DNA of 47,243 bases from Desulfobacterales bacterium. Its GTDB lineage: Bacteria; Desulfobacterota; Desulfobacteria; Desulfobacterales; JAHEIW01. Positions 1 to 8,318 of the stretch are shown piece by piece. A program made the translations under genes and the position numbers. The stretch is taken from the NCBI GenBank assembly GCA_030145015.1, contig JAQYWI010000017.1, positions 1-47,243 of the forward strand, read 5' to 3'. Under the pieces are notes generated by a model. That model had not been told where the DNA came from, made no database searches, and saw only the letters and a program-made list of their open reading frames with translations. Within the stretch, counting starts at the first letter, position 1; each line of letters starts with the position of its first letter.

Positions 1-21
1 GTATGCGGAAAGAGCGGGTTT

Positions 22-402
22 TCAGCCTTTATAGCGTTTCCCACACTCCTTACAACGCCCACCCGCACCTATGACACCGATGCAGCTTTCATCGCTGCAT
101 AAGGTGCGATTTTCCCAGTCGCTACCCACGGTATCTGTCTGGGTTGGCTCAGTCGCATCGAAATCATCGGCTCTCTCGGAGTTGGTTTGAGTTTCATTAC
201 TTTCTCCGGTCTGGGATCCTTCATCGGTCTGGGATCCTTCATCGGCCTGGAATCCTTCATTTGACTTGCCGCATTCTTTGCAACGTCCATCCGGGCCAAT
301 CACCCCAATGCAGCTTTCATCACTGCATAAGACGCGATTTTCCCAGTCAGCTTCACCCGGTGCCATTTCATCTTCGTTTGATTCTGTGGACTTATCCGAC
401 AT
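22..402 (-). CDS. tandem zinc-ribbon-like small protein
   Basis: A 126-residue acidic protein of unknown function. It carries two near-identical Cys modules, at about residues 19-46 and 95-122, each with spacing C-x4-C-x9-C-x2-C (Cys 26, 31, 41, 44 and 102, 107, 117, 120). This spacing suggests two zinc ribbons. The linker between them is Gln/Thr/Glu-rich and contains the repeated word DEGSQT. The DNA of the two modules is also very similar, so the duplication looks recent. The ATG has a good GGAGG site that lies inside the end of the upstream HAD gene, with a 2-base gap between the genes, so this is the last gene of a three-gene operon. No signal peptide is visible, so it is probably cytoplasmic. 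Zinc binding is inferred from the Cys spacing only. Confidence 0.75.
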   Translation of the reverse strand: MSDKSTESNEDEMAPGEADWENRVLCSDESCIGVIGPDGRCKECGKSNEGFQADEGSQTDEGSQTGESNETQTNSERADDFDATEPTQTDTVGSDWENRTLCSDESCIGVIGAGGRCKECGKRYKG

Positions 403-404
403 AT

Positions 405-1022
405 TTATACCTCCAGGATTTCTTCGAGCTCTTTTAAGTTTCCGATGTGATATTCCGCCGGCAGCGTTTCGTTGCGGAAAGCTACAAATGGAATTTTCGC
501 CGCACGCGCCGCTTCGGCGTCCACCTGCGAATCACCGACGTATAGAGCCTGGTGGGCCTCGATGCCAAAATGGTCCAAAATTTTTAATAGCGCGTCCGGA
601 TAAGGCTTCGGTCGCCGGATATCAAAAGAAGTGACCACCAGGTCAAAATATTCAGTTAAAGCAAATTCAGCCAGTAACCTGTTCATGGTATCGGACCGGT
701 TGGTGGCAATCGCAGTCTTTAACTTTGCTCTTATCTTCGTGAGCAGCGGAACCAAATCGGGCTCGACTTTCAACAGTTTAAGATACGCGCTGTAGTCCAT
801 TGTTTTGCGGTACGCGTATACGGCAGCAATAGCCTCTTGGTCCTCAAACAAATACGCAATGGATTCATTCAATGTGTGTTGGTGGGCATAGGCAAACTGC
901 TCCGGCGTCAGCGTGAGCCTTCCAAAATGTTTTAAGAGATGATCGTAATAAGCCCGATTGGCCTCTTCGGTATCAAAAAGCACGCCGTCGCAATCGAAAG
1001 CCACAACTTTAATGTCTTTCAT
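405..1022 (-). CDS. HAD-superfamily phosphatase (phosphoglycolate phosphatase-like)
   Basis: A 205-residue HAD hydrolase that probably dephosphorylates a small phosphorylated metabolite in the cytoplasm. All four HAD motifs can be read: motif I FDCDGVLFDT near the N-terminus (catalytic Asp pair), motif II in IATNRSD, the conserved Lys in RPKPYPD, and motif IV YVGDSQVDAEAA. The alpha-helical cap between motifs I and II has the size of the Gph/PGMB subfamily. The true substrate cannot be told from sequence. The gene starts 6 bases after the DUF1573 gene and has only a weak ribosome site, which suggests translational coupling to it. It ends 2 bases before the zinc-ribbon gene. Confidence 0.85.
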   Translation of the reverse strand: MKDIKVVAFDCDGVLFDTEEANRAYYDHLLKHFGRLTLTPEQFAYAHQHTLNESIAYLFEDQEAIAAVYAYRKTMDYSAYLKLLKVEPDLVPLLTKIRAKLKTAIATNRSDTMNRLLAEFALTEYFDLVVTSFDIRRPKPYPDALLKILDHFGIEAHQALYVGDSQVDAEAARAAKIPFVAFRNETLPAEYHIGNLKELEEILEV

Positions 1023-1028
1023 AAAAAT

Positions 1029-2105
1029 CTACTGGCTTTTCTTCTTTTCCTCTTCTGGACGAGGTTTGATGTCACCATAAACCCTAACGCTGAGCGTGGG
1101 GCTAATTTTACTGTCGGTTTCCAGAGTAATGATATCGAAATAGCGGCCCTTTTCAAGCCGCTGATTTTCAACCGTCAGTGCATATTGAAGTCCCTTTTCA
1201 CTTTTTTCTTCCTGCAGCTGGAAACGGATCTCTTTGCCATTTTTGGCACGAACATTTAGGATTTTGAAGGGATATTTTTCCAAGGGAATTATCGTCACTT
1301 TCCCCTTGAGATGATCTCCGGTAAAACCGCGCAATCGGATATGCTGGGGTTGAATGGTAACAAATTTATCTACATTTCCGAAAATGGTAAGTTTCAGCTT
1401 TGAGTTGCGCTTATCATTGGTGTAAACCGTGGCACCCTTATTGACTTTTTTCCCGCCGTAACCTTTGGTGTTAATCTTAAGTGTTATTTGGCCCTCGCCG
1501 CCGGGAGGGATCTGCCTCGTATAAGAGACAGCCGTGCACCCTCAGTCCGTTTTGACTCTTTGGACCTCAAGGGGCGCAGCCCCTTTATTCTGTATAACAA
1601 AATTGTGGGATACTTCCTGCCCTTCGACAATCGATGTAAATTCGTAACGGGCGGCCGGTATGTAAGCCACAGGCAATTTTAAGAAAATCTTGACTAGCTC
1701 AATCCGCCGGTTCAGGGAGCGGTCTTTAGATGTATCATTTTGGGCCGCTGACCGGGAATCACCAAAGCTCTTGATCATCAACCGGCTTTGATCGACATTG
1801 TTTTTTAAAAACCATTGCTGCACCGTTTGGGCACCCTTTTTCAATATCTCACGGTTGTTTTCAGCAGAACCCCGGCTATCGCCATATGCCTCAATTTGCA
1901 AACCGATCGTCGGGTCCGCTTTAAGCGCTGCCTGAACCTTTTTCAGCTCATTTTCATACTCCGGGCTAAGGTCCGCAGAACCGTTTTTAAAATAGATCGT
2001 TGCAAGAACAACACGCTCATCATCGCCTTCAGCACCAAACGAAAATGCTGCGATGCTAACAAGACAAAGGATAGATATCAGCGCAACTCTTATATTTTTT
2101 ACCAT
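1029..2105 (-). CDS. exported OmpA-DUF1573 protein with in-frame TGA (possible selenoprotein)
   Basis: Read through one TGA, this is a single 358-codon gene. It has a signal peptide (about residues 1-24, ending in FSFGA), then an OmpA/MotB peptidoglycan-binding domain (IYFKNGSADL, SRGSAENN, RSLNRRIELV), then a DUF1573 (ASH-like) domain. The TGA is codon 188 (1544-1542). It stands where DUF1573 proteins have the first Cys of CGCT: the text reads VKTD-TGA-GCTAVSYTRQIPPGGEG. The frame stays open for 171 more codons and keeps the family pattern (TKGYGGK, VYTNDKR) to a TAG at 1031-1029. The start at 2105 is fixed by AAGGAG 8 bases upstream and by a sigma70 promoter overlapping 2149-2177, so a longer N-terminus is excluded. 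Two readings remain: a UGA-encoded selenocysteine, or a single nonsense change from TGC/TGT. Both parts are intact, which favours a working gene. No selA, selB or selD lies in this window. Confidence 0.7.
1512..1531 (-). promoter_or_regulatory. hairpin just after the in-frame TGA (SECIS-like candidate)
   Basis: On the minus strand a 7-bp stem, CTGTCTC pairing with GAGGCAG (one G-U pair), closes a 6-base loop TTATAC. The apical loop begins 17 bases after the TGA, within the 16-37 base spacing described for bacterial SECIS elements. A G in the first two loop positions, expected from that consensus, is missing. It is therefore a partial match only, and it lies inside coding sequence that also fits the DUF1573 family. 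Confidence 0.4.
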
Positions 2106-2148
2106 AAACAATACTCCTTCGCAGGACTTTTCTAATCCACTTTTATGA

Positions 2149-2177
2149 ATTTTATGTTGCCGCGCTTTTGATGTCAA
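2149..2177 (-). promoter_or_regulatory. sigma70-type promoter for the OmpA-DUF1573 operon
   Basis: On the minus strand TTGACA (2177-2172), a 17-base spacer, and TAAAAT (2154-2149). A transcript would start near 2142, leaving a leader of about 37 bases before the ATG at 2105. It also shows that the open frame upstream of 2105 is not coding. Confidence 0.7.
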
Positions 2178-2391
2178 GTTCCGGAAGCTAATTTAAAAAT
2201 GACTTTCTACCATATTTTTTTCCTTAATCATACAGCTCTTTACAATTATCGGCAATCCGTTCCGTCCCAAAACCACAACCAATCCGTCTAAAGCAAAACC
2301 GATAGCGTTTACACTTTGTCCGAGGGTCCCCGCCAAGCGGCGGGATAACGCAGCCATCGGGCAAGAGATGAGGGTTTGATGGGCAGTTTTT

Positions 2392-4833
2392 TTACATGAT
2401 GTTGACGGGGTCTACGTCTATAACAACCCTGACCCCGTAATTATTAAATATCGTGGGGTTTTGGGATAGAAGCTGACCGATAAATTTATGCAACGCCTTA
2501 GCACTGATTCCTTTTAAAAGGATTTGCCATCGATACCGCTTGGCAATTTTAGTTAGAGACGCTTCAATGGGCCCCATAATCTCAACGCTGGCGTAAAGCG
2601 CTGGGTTGGCTGTTTTCACAGTCCGGCACAGGTCTCCTATATTTGTGGCCGCGTCTCTGGTTTTTAATTTGTCTTTTCCCGATATCTTAAGCTGGATCAT
2701 TCTTGAAAACGGTGGATAGTTTAAGGCTTTACGGAAACTCATTTCCTGAGTGTAAAAGGAATGAAAATCCTGATCTTTAGCAGCCATGATACTGAAATGC
2801 TCCGGATTATATGTTTGCAAAATAACCCGCCCCGGTGAAGCCCCTCTGCCCGCCCTGCCGGAAACTTGTGCTAAAAGCTGGAAGGTCCGTTCACCGGCTC
2901 GGAAATCGGGAAAATTCAATGACAAATCGGCACAGATGATCCCCACCAGAGTGATCCAAGGAAAATCGTGCCCTTTAGCGATCATCTGAGTGCCGATAAG
3001 GATATCAATCGTCCGGTCTCTGAGACCTTTAAGAATTTTCACGATTGAACCCTTGCGTGTGGTCGTATCCCGATCCATGCGCGCGGCTCTGGCATCCGGA
3101 AAAAGTTCATTTATCACAACTTCAATTTTTTCGGTACCCAGCCCTAATTTTTTTATATTGGACGATCCGCATATATCACAGCTTGACATTGCGGCACGGG
3201 AAAAACCGCAATAGTGACATTTGAATGCATTGGCCTTCTGATGAAAGGTAAGTGAAATATCACAATGTTTGCAGCGCAACGGATTTCCGCATGACCCGCA
3301 AAGCGCGAAATTTGCAAATCCGCGCCGGTTCAAAAAGAGAAGCACCTGTTCCTGGCGATGAAGCGTATCTTTTATGGCTTGATGCAGTTCCGGGGTAATG
3401 AAACGTCGTACGCCCCTGTATCCTCTGCTTTCACGAAGATCGACAATTTTAATTTCAGGCATGGGGCGGCTTTTTATGCGCTGCTCCAGCTTGACTTCAA
3501 TAAATTTCTTCGCGGAGGCATTATAATGCGATTGGAGCGAAGGCGTCGCCGACCCCAGCAATGCTAAGCAGTCATTGAGCTTTGCTCGAACCACGGCAAG
3601 ATCTCTGGCATTATAGCGCAGATTATTTTCCTGTTTATAAGAGGTATCATGCTCTTCATCTACGACAATGAGGCCGATATCGGTAAATGGCGCAAATATA
3701 GCCGATCGGGCGCCGATGGCAATATCCGCGTCTTGCTGCAAAATACGACTCCATTGATCATAACGCTCACCGGCAGACAGACCGCTATGGAGAACCGCGA
3801 TGCGCTCTCCGAACCGGGCCCGAAATCGTCTTTCCATTTGGGTAATCAGGGCGACCTCTGGAACTAACACCAATACGCATTTTCCTTTGTTGAGGGTCTC
3901 AGCAGCAACCTGCATATAGACTTCGGTTTTGCCGCTACCGGTAACCCCTTGCAAAAGAAATGTGGCAAACCCTTGATCCATACAGTCGCTAACCTGGGTC
4001 ACAACGCTTTGTTGCTCGACGTTCAAGGTGGGAGCGCTATCCGGATGGATGGGCTCGCCAAAGGGATCCCGAAAAATTCTTTTGTCTCGAACCTTTACGT
4101 AGCCGTCATTTTCAAGCGCGCGAATAAGGCGCGCTGCAGTCGGCACCCGTTTTTTGAGTTTCACTACCGGAATTTCGCCGTCGGATTTTAAGATTGCCAG
4201 GATCTTTTTTCTGGATTTTGAAAGCCGGTCAATTGACAGGGTTGCATCTGCAAGGCTTACAAAGCGCTCCATACGGGATTTTGTAGCAGCATCCCTGAGC
4301 TCTCTTATCTGTAAAATCCGGCCGGCCCGTTGAAGAGATTGGATAAGTGCAGCGGGAATGGTTTGATGAAGATTCTGGTTTAATTTTTTAAGCCGAACCG
4401 GCCCGGCTTCCAGAAGCATTAAGACATCTCTTTCTATAAGTGTTGCCCGATTCTCTTTAAGGGTGCGCTTGCCCTCATCTGTAAGGACAATGGAAGCATA
4501 ATCGTAAAGCGTCAGTCCCCCTGGAAGGCCATTTTTGATAACATTACCGATGGGATATTTATAATAGTCCGAAATCCATTGAAAAAAAGGGATCATGGAC
4601 TGTGGAAACAAGGGCTTTTCGTCCAGCACATCCAGGACATGCTTGATTTCACCCGGGTTGATGTCGGGACTCGTCCCTAAAATATAGCCCGTGACCCTGC
4701 GTCGACCGAAAGGTACGAGGACGCGTTTCCCAGCCGTTATAAACGGCCACAAGGCTTCCGGAACGCTGTAAGTAAAGGTCTTGTAGACAGGTAACGCAAC
4801 CGCAACCTCGATATATGTGTTTTCGGATTCCAT
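2392..4833 (-). CDS. priA: primosomal replication helicase PriA
   Basis: An 813-residue PriA (N'), the 3'-5' DNA helicase that restarts stalled replication forks. The N-terminal DNA-binding domain begins EVAVALPVYKTFTYSVP. The helicase core has Walker A GVTGSGKTEVY and the DEEHD box (motif II). The paired zinc-binding Cys clusters lie in CGSCGNPLRCKHCD and FKCHYCGF...CDICGSSN. The helicase C-terminal motifs GTQMIAKGHDFP and QVSGRAGRG are intact. The length is normal for the family (about 730-830). It is a single gene with no close operon partner. The ribosome site before the ATG is weak. Confidence 0.97.
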   Translation of the reverse strand: MESENTYIEVAVALPVYKTFTYSVPEALWPFITAGKRVLVPFGRRRVTGYILGTSPDINPGEIKHVLDVLDEKPLFPQSMIPFFQWISDYYKYPIGNVIKNGLPGGLTLYDYASIVLTDEGKRTLKENRATLIERDVLMLLEAGPVRLKKLNQNLHQTIPAALIQSLQRAGRILQIRELRDAATKSRMERFVSLADATLSIDRLSKSRKKILAILKSDGEIPVVKLKKRVPTAARLIRALENDGYVKVRDKRIFRDPFGEPIHPDSAPTLNVEQQSVVTQVSDCMDQGFATFLLQGVTGSGKTEVYMQVAAETLNKGKCVLVLVPEVALITQMERRFRARFGERIAVLHSGLSAGERYDQWSRILQQDADIAIGARSAIFAPFTDIGLIVVDEEHDTSYKQENNLRYNARDLAVVRAKLNDCLALLGSATPSLQSHYNASAKKFIEVKLEQRIKSRPMPEIKIVDLRESRGYRGVRRFITPELHQAIKDTLHRQEQVLLFLNRRGFANFALCGSCGNPLRCKHCDISLTFHQKANAFKCHYCGFSRAAMSSCDICGSSNIKKLGLGTEKIEVVINELFPDARAARMDRDTTTRKGSIVKILKGLRDRTIDILIGTQMIAKGHDFPWITLVGIICADLSLNFPDFRAGERTFQLLAQVSGRAGRGASPGRVILQTYNPEHFSIMAAKDQDFHSFYTQEMSFRKALNYPPFSRMIQLKISGKDKLKTRDAATNIGDLCRTVKTANPALYASVEIMGPIEASLTKIAKRYRWQILLKGISAKALHKFIGQLLSQNPTIFNNYGVRVVIDVDPVNIM

Positions 4834-4912
4834 TTCGCTGCATGGTGCTCTACGGCTCTCAGAAAAATCATTGCGGCCCGCCGGCCAGAAACACCGTAAA
4901 ACAGTCTAATAG

Positions 4913-4941
4913 TTGAAATTTTTTAAGAAAAGAAATATACT
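4913..4941 (+). promoter_or_regulatory. putative sigma70-type promoter
   Basis: TTGAAA (4913-4918), a 17-base A/T-rich spacer, and TATACT (4936-4941). It points at the small exported-protein gene about 100 bases downstream. Confidence 0.5.
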
Positions 4942-5048
4942 AATTTATAAAATAGTGATAATATAGCGTTAAGTTAGAACGGATTCAACCCATAGTGTTT
5001 CTTTACGCAAAATCCGAACCGGACGGTTTATTATTTTAGGAGGAAGTT

Positions 5049-5351
5049 ATGCGCAATGTTGTAAAATCAGGGATCGTTTTTGGAGTGATCGCAGCTTTGA
5101 TCTGTATTCCCTTTGCAAGTTCGGCCCTGGCCGAGGAGTACTTCGAGTCTAAAGAGCCCGGCGGCGGCGCCATGATATATGATATGGTGGTTGTTCGACC
5201 GATCGGGCTGGCTGCCACAGCCATTGGGGCCGTTTTTTGGGTCGTGTCTTCTCCATTTTCGTTATCGGGAGATAATTTTGACACTGCAACTGAAAGCCTT
5301 GTCAAAGCACCTGCCGCATATACCTTTAAACGGCCTTTAGGCGAATTTTAG
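5049..5351 (+). CDS. small exported membrane-associated protein, unknown function
   Basis: A 100-residue protein. A signal peptide is followed by the likely cleavage site SSALA-EEY (about residue 28). A second hydrophobic stretch runs from about residue 50 to 72 (VVVRPIGLAATAIGAVFWVVSSPF), and the end contains FKRPLGEF. Similar small proteins with the YDxVVVRPxG...PLGxF pattern are common in Deltaproteobacteria and are sometimes labelled multidrug transporter without support. The start is well supported by AGGAGG 5 bases before the ATG. It is probably anchored in the inner membrane or lies in the periplasm. No function is assigned. Confidence 0.8.
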   Translation: MRNVVKSGIVFGVIAALICIPFASSALAEEYFESKEPGGGAMIYDMVVVRPIGLAATAIGAVFWVVSSPFSLSGDNFDTATESLVKAPAAYTFKRPLGEF

Positions 5352-5375
5352 CACCCAAATAACTACGCCTGCTTC

Positions 5376-5404
5376 TTGACACGAGGGTATTAATTGAATA
5401 TACG
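5376..5404 (+). promoter_or_regulatory. sigma70-type promoter for the uracil salvage genes
   Basis: TTGACA (5376-5381), a 17-base spacer, and TATACG (5399-5404). The leader to the upp start at 5504 would be about 90 bases. No attenuator structure stood out in it. Confidence 0.6.
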
Positions 5405-5503
5405 AGGCTGCAATTAAATACTCCCAATACAGTTGTACCCTTTTTCGATCTTGTCCTGCCTGTCGTCACATACGCGTTTAACCTTTGACAAAAGGAGGCT
5501 GCC

Positions 5504-6130
5504 GTGCCGGTTCACGTCGTCGATCACCCCTTGATCAAACATAAGCTAGCGTTTTTACGAGAACATAATATCACCACGAAGGATTTTCGAGACCTTGCTT
5601 GTGAACTGGCCAATCTTCTGACCTACGAGGCCACCCAGCATTTAGAAACAGAAGCCGAAACCATCCAGGGCTGGGCCGGGCCGATTGAGGTTGAAAAAAT
5701 CAAGGGTAAAAAAATCACGGTGGTCCCAATTCTGCGGGCGGGGCTAGGCATGATGGATGGCGTTCTCAATCTCATACCGACTGCCAAAGTAAGCGTCGTT
5801 GGTTTGTATCGCAATGAGGAAACGCTTGAGCCGGTGAGGTATTACGTCAAAATGACCAGTCAGATGGAGGAAAGAATCGCGCTGATTCTTGACCCCATGC
5901 TAGCCACCGGCGGTACGGTGATCGCCACGATCGACCTCTTAAAAGAGTCCGGTTGTAAACAAATCAAAGGAATTTTTATGGTTGCGGCACCTGAAGGGAT
6001 TGATCGGCTGCAGGAAGCCCATCCCGATGTGGAAATATGGGTGGCCGCAATTGATGAAAAATTAAATGACGTCGGATACATATTACCTGGACTCGGGGAT
6101 GCGGGCGATAAGATATTTGGAACGAAGTAA
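5504..6130 (+). CDS. upp: uracil phosphoribosyltransferase
   Basis: A 208-residue cytoplasmic enzyme that makes UMP from uracil and PRPP. It shows the family N-terminus [15 protein letters not shown], the PPi loop region [13 protein letters not shown], the PRPP-binding loop [12 protein letters not shown], and the uracil-binding C-terminal region [17 protein letters not shown]. The length is standard. The start is a GTG preceded by AAAGGAGG. The next gene, 63 bases downstream on the same strand, is a uracil permease, so the two form an uptake-and-salvage pair. Confidence 0.97.
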   Translation: MPVHVVDHPLIKHKLAFLREHNITTKDFRDLACELANLLTYEATQHLETEAETIQGWAGPIEVEKIKGKKITVVPILRAGLGMMDGVLNLIPTAKVSVVGLYRNEETLEPVRYYVKMTSQMEERIALILDPMLATGGTVIATIDLLKESGCKQIKGIFMVAAPEGIDRLQEAHPDVEIWVAAIDEKLNDVGYILPGLGDAGDKIFGTK

Positions 6131-6193
6131 AATTGCCCGAATCTCGCCCATTGTATAACCTCACCTCATCGCTATCAGGGGGCCGTTGGGTAT

Positions 6194-7444
6194 ATGGCCG
6201 TTAAGAACTGGATCACAAAGTACAAATTGACTTACACAGACAGTCTGTTCAGTGTCCAAATTCTTTTGGTCGCATTCGGCGCTCTAATTACGCTACCCAT
6301 TCTCACGGGCCTGGACCCAAACGTCGCTTTATTTACGGCCGGCGCCGGGACCCTGATCTTTCATTTCACCACCAAAAGAGCAATCCCTGTTTTTCTGGCT
6401 TCATCGTTTGCGTTTACGGCACCGATCATGGTTGCCACAAAAACATGGGGCATTCCGGCCGCTCTTGGCGGACTGGCTGTCGCGGGCCTGGTTTATATGG
6501 CTATCAGCGGCATTATCCAGTGGCGAGGCCGTAAAATCATCGAGACCCTTTTCCCGCCTGTCGTCGTGGGACCGGTTATCATGGTCATTGGCCTGATGTT
6601 GGCGCCGGTTGCCGTTTCGATGGCCCTGGGCAAGGCAAATCCCGGACATCTCATTCCAGAAAAAAGTGCCTTGCTGGTTGCGATGATATCTCTGGCAGCA
6701 ACCGTTTCCGTATTCCTCTTTGCTCGCGGAACACTGAAACTGATTCCGATTCTTTGCGGCCTGGGCAGCGGTTATTTAGTTTCTGCCGTTGTGGGAATCA
6801 TCGATTTTTCGATAGTTGGCGACGCACCGTGGTTCGCTTTCCCCGGGTTTGTGCTTCCTGAATTTAAATTTGATGCCATCGTGTTTCTGGTGCCGGCCGC
6901 CATTGTACCCATAATCGTGCATTTTGGCGATATCCTCGCTGTCGGCGAAGTCACGGAAAATAATTATCTGATAGATCCAGGTGCCCATCGCACATTGCTG
7001 GGCAACGGTATTGCAACCACATTTGCGGCCTGTGTCGGTGGGCCTCCGGTTCGCATTTATGCCGAAATCACAGGAACGGTGGCCGCTTTAAAACGGTTTG
7101 AGCCGGCCATAATGGTTTGGGCGGCGCTCTTTGCGATGCTGCTGGCTTTTTTCGGGAAACTCGGCGCTGTGCTTCAAACCATCCCGAGCCCGGTTAGCGG
7201 CGGTATCCTGATTATTTTTCTGGGCGCGCTTGTGGTGGTCGGAATCAACTGTCTAAAAAAGACCCGGACGGAGTTGATGGATCTTAGAAATCTTTTGATT
7301 GTAGCGCTAATTCTGGTGTTTGGAATCGGGGGCATCACCTTTTCAGCCGGCGCCTTCACTCTCAAAGGTGTGGGCTTGGCAACAATCGTGGGGGTAATTT
7401 TAAACCTGATCCTTCCGGATAAAATGACCACAAAAGAAAGCTGA
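6194..7444 (+). CDS. uraA: uracil/xanthine permease (NAT/NCS2 family)
   Basis: A 416-residue, very hydrophobic inner-membrane protein with about 12-14 predicted helices, typical of the nucleobase:cation symporter-2 family. Family features include the region GKANPGHLIPEKSAL and the QNxG-like/GEVTENN segment around residue 250 (FGDILAVGEVTENNYLID), followed by GGPPVRIYAEITGTVA and the late motif SPVSGGILIIFLGALVVVGI. Uracil is the likely substrate because upp lies directly upstream in the same orientation. Xanthine or another nucleobase cannot be excluded from sequence. The start ATG is preceded by a purine-rich AGGGGG stretch. Confidence 0.9.
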   Translation: MAVKNWITKYKLTYTDSLFSVQILLVAFGALITLPILTGLDPNVALFTAGAGTLIFHFTTKRAIPVFLASSFAFTAPIMVATKTWGIPAALGGLAVAGLVYMAISGIIQWRGRKIIETLFPPVVVGPVIMVIGLMLAPVAVSMALGKANPGHLIPEKSALLVAMISLAATVSVFLFARGTLKLIPILCGLGSGYLVSAVVGIIDFSIVGDAPWFAFPGFVLPEFKFDAIVFLVPAAIVPIIVHFGDILAVGEVTENNYLIDPGAHRTLLGNGIATTFAACVGGPPVRIYAEITGTVAALKRFEPAIMVWAALFAMLLAFFGKLGAVLQTIPSPVSGGILIIFLGALVVVGINCLKKTRTELMDLRNLLIVALILVFGIGGITFSAGAFTLKGVGLATIVGVILNLILPDKMTTKES

Positions 7445-7455
7445 TAGGGTATATT

Positions 7456-7926
7456 TTGGCAAAACTTTGCCGAGTCGGCAAACACATAACAGATGCAATA
7501 TTGACGGTGATGAAATATGTCAGGGATACCACCGGAATTGAACCCAGTCAGGAAGAAATCGCCACCGCCTTAAAAAGCTACTTTATATTAAATGAAATCG
7601 GCAATCAGATCAAATTTCAACGCAAAAAGCCGATCGCCCAAGACCAGCCGGAAACATCTTTAAAGGAGCCATTCTGGGCCTTAAATCTGATGGCGAGTTC
7701 GCCTAAAAACAATTTAGTCAGAGCGGGCTTATTCTACGAAGACATGCAAGCCGCCATCAAGACAACCCGGGACTTTGTGAAGAAATCGAGCGGAGATGAG
7801 CCCAGCGAAGCGGAAATCGCATTAAGCCTTAAATGTAGTTTTATACTCAGCGAAATAAAAAACCAAATCGACTGGCAGCGTCAAGGCGCCCAAAAAACCA
7901 ACGAAACCGAATTCAATCTTGAATAG
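7456..7926 (+). CDS. hypothetical protein with an internal duplication
   Basis: A 156-residue protein that I do not recognise. It contains two copies of a roughly 40-residue unit, at about residues 19-57 (YVRDTTGIEPSQEEIATALK...ILNEIGNQIKFQR) and 103-142 (TTRDFVKKSSGDEPSEAEIALSLK...ILSEIKNQIDWQR). Each unit looks like a helix-turn-helix-rich bundle of two to three helices. There is no signal peptide, so it is probably cytoplasmic. The first in-frame start is a TTG with AGGG upstream. An ATG at 7510 would give a shorter protein that keeps both repeats. It follows the permease by 11 bases and may be cotranscribed with it. Confidence 0.65.
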   Translation: MAKLCRVGKHITDAILTVMKYVRDTTGIEPSQEEIATALKSYFILNEIGNQIKFQRKKPIAQDQPETSLKEPFWALNLMASSPKNNLVRAGLFYEDMQAAIKTTRDFVKKSSGDEPSEAEIALSLKCSFILSEIKNQIDWQRQGAQKTNETEFNLE

Positions 7927-8091
7927 ATTGATTTCCACTCCAAAATATTCGGCCCCATCCAGCTTTTTTTTCTAAACATTTCGTCAAGTTAACCGATAAT
8001 CCCTATAGAGGCGCTAAATTCCGATCTTTTTCGGACCGGACCGGATTTACAAAAGTCGTGCGGTATATTTTAGGCCAACTGTGTTCTTTAT

Positions 8092-8181
8092 AGGTTTCTG
8101 GTCACTGGCTACTGGGTCCCGGCTGCTTGTCTGCGGGTCGGCCAGCAGCAAGAAGCAAGCAGCCAGTAGCCAGTCTAAACC
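8092..8181. repeat. inverted repeat, word GCCAGTAGCCAG
   Basis: The arm at about 8092-8129 (GGTTT...CACTGGCTACTGG...CTGCTTG) pairs with the arm at 8155-8181 (CAAGCAGCCAGTAGCCAG...AAACC) over about 26 bases. It sits in the 392-base gap 7927-8318, in which I see no gene, only this element and a short palindrome (ACACTAGTGT) near 8240. Confidence 0.75.
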
Positions 8182-8318
8182 TTTGGACTAGGAGGCTGAC
8201 ACCTGAAATCTAATTTTGCAAATTGATTCCGGGACACAACACTAGTGTCACCCGGTTCCAGAATGATCCCGGCACAAAATCTGACGCCAAGCAACCCTCA
8301 GCAATGAGAAGGAAAAAC

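Noticed and set aside
1519..1531. 13-base match to the transposon mosaic end used in sequencing libraries (GTATAAGAGACAG)
   Set aside because: The match stops at 13 of 19 bases, and the same bases encode residues that fit DUF1573 (AVSYT) with the frame kept on both sides. I judge it coincidence, not leftover adapter.
2106..2177. Longer N-terminus of the OmpA-DUF1573 protein
   Set aside because: It overlaps a good promoter (2149-2177), and the signal peptide and RBS fit the start at 2105.
2324..2346. Terminator hairpin CCCGCC-GGCGGG between priA and the OmpA gene
   Set aside because: The stem is only 6 bp and no T-run follows on either strand.
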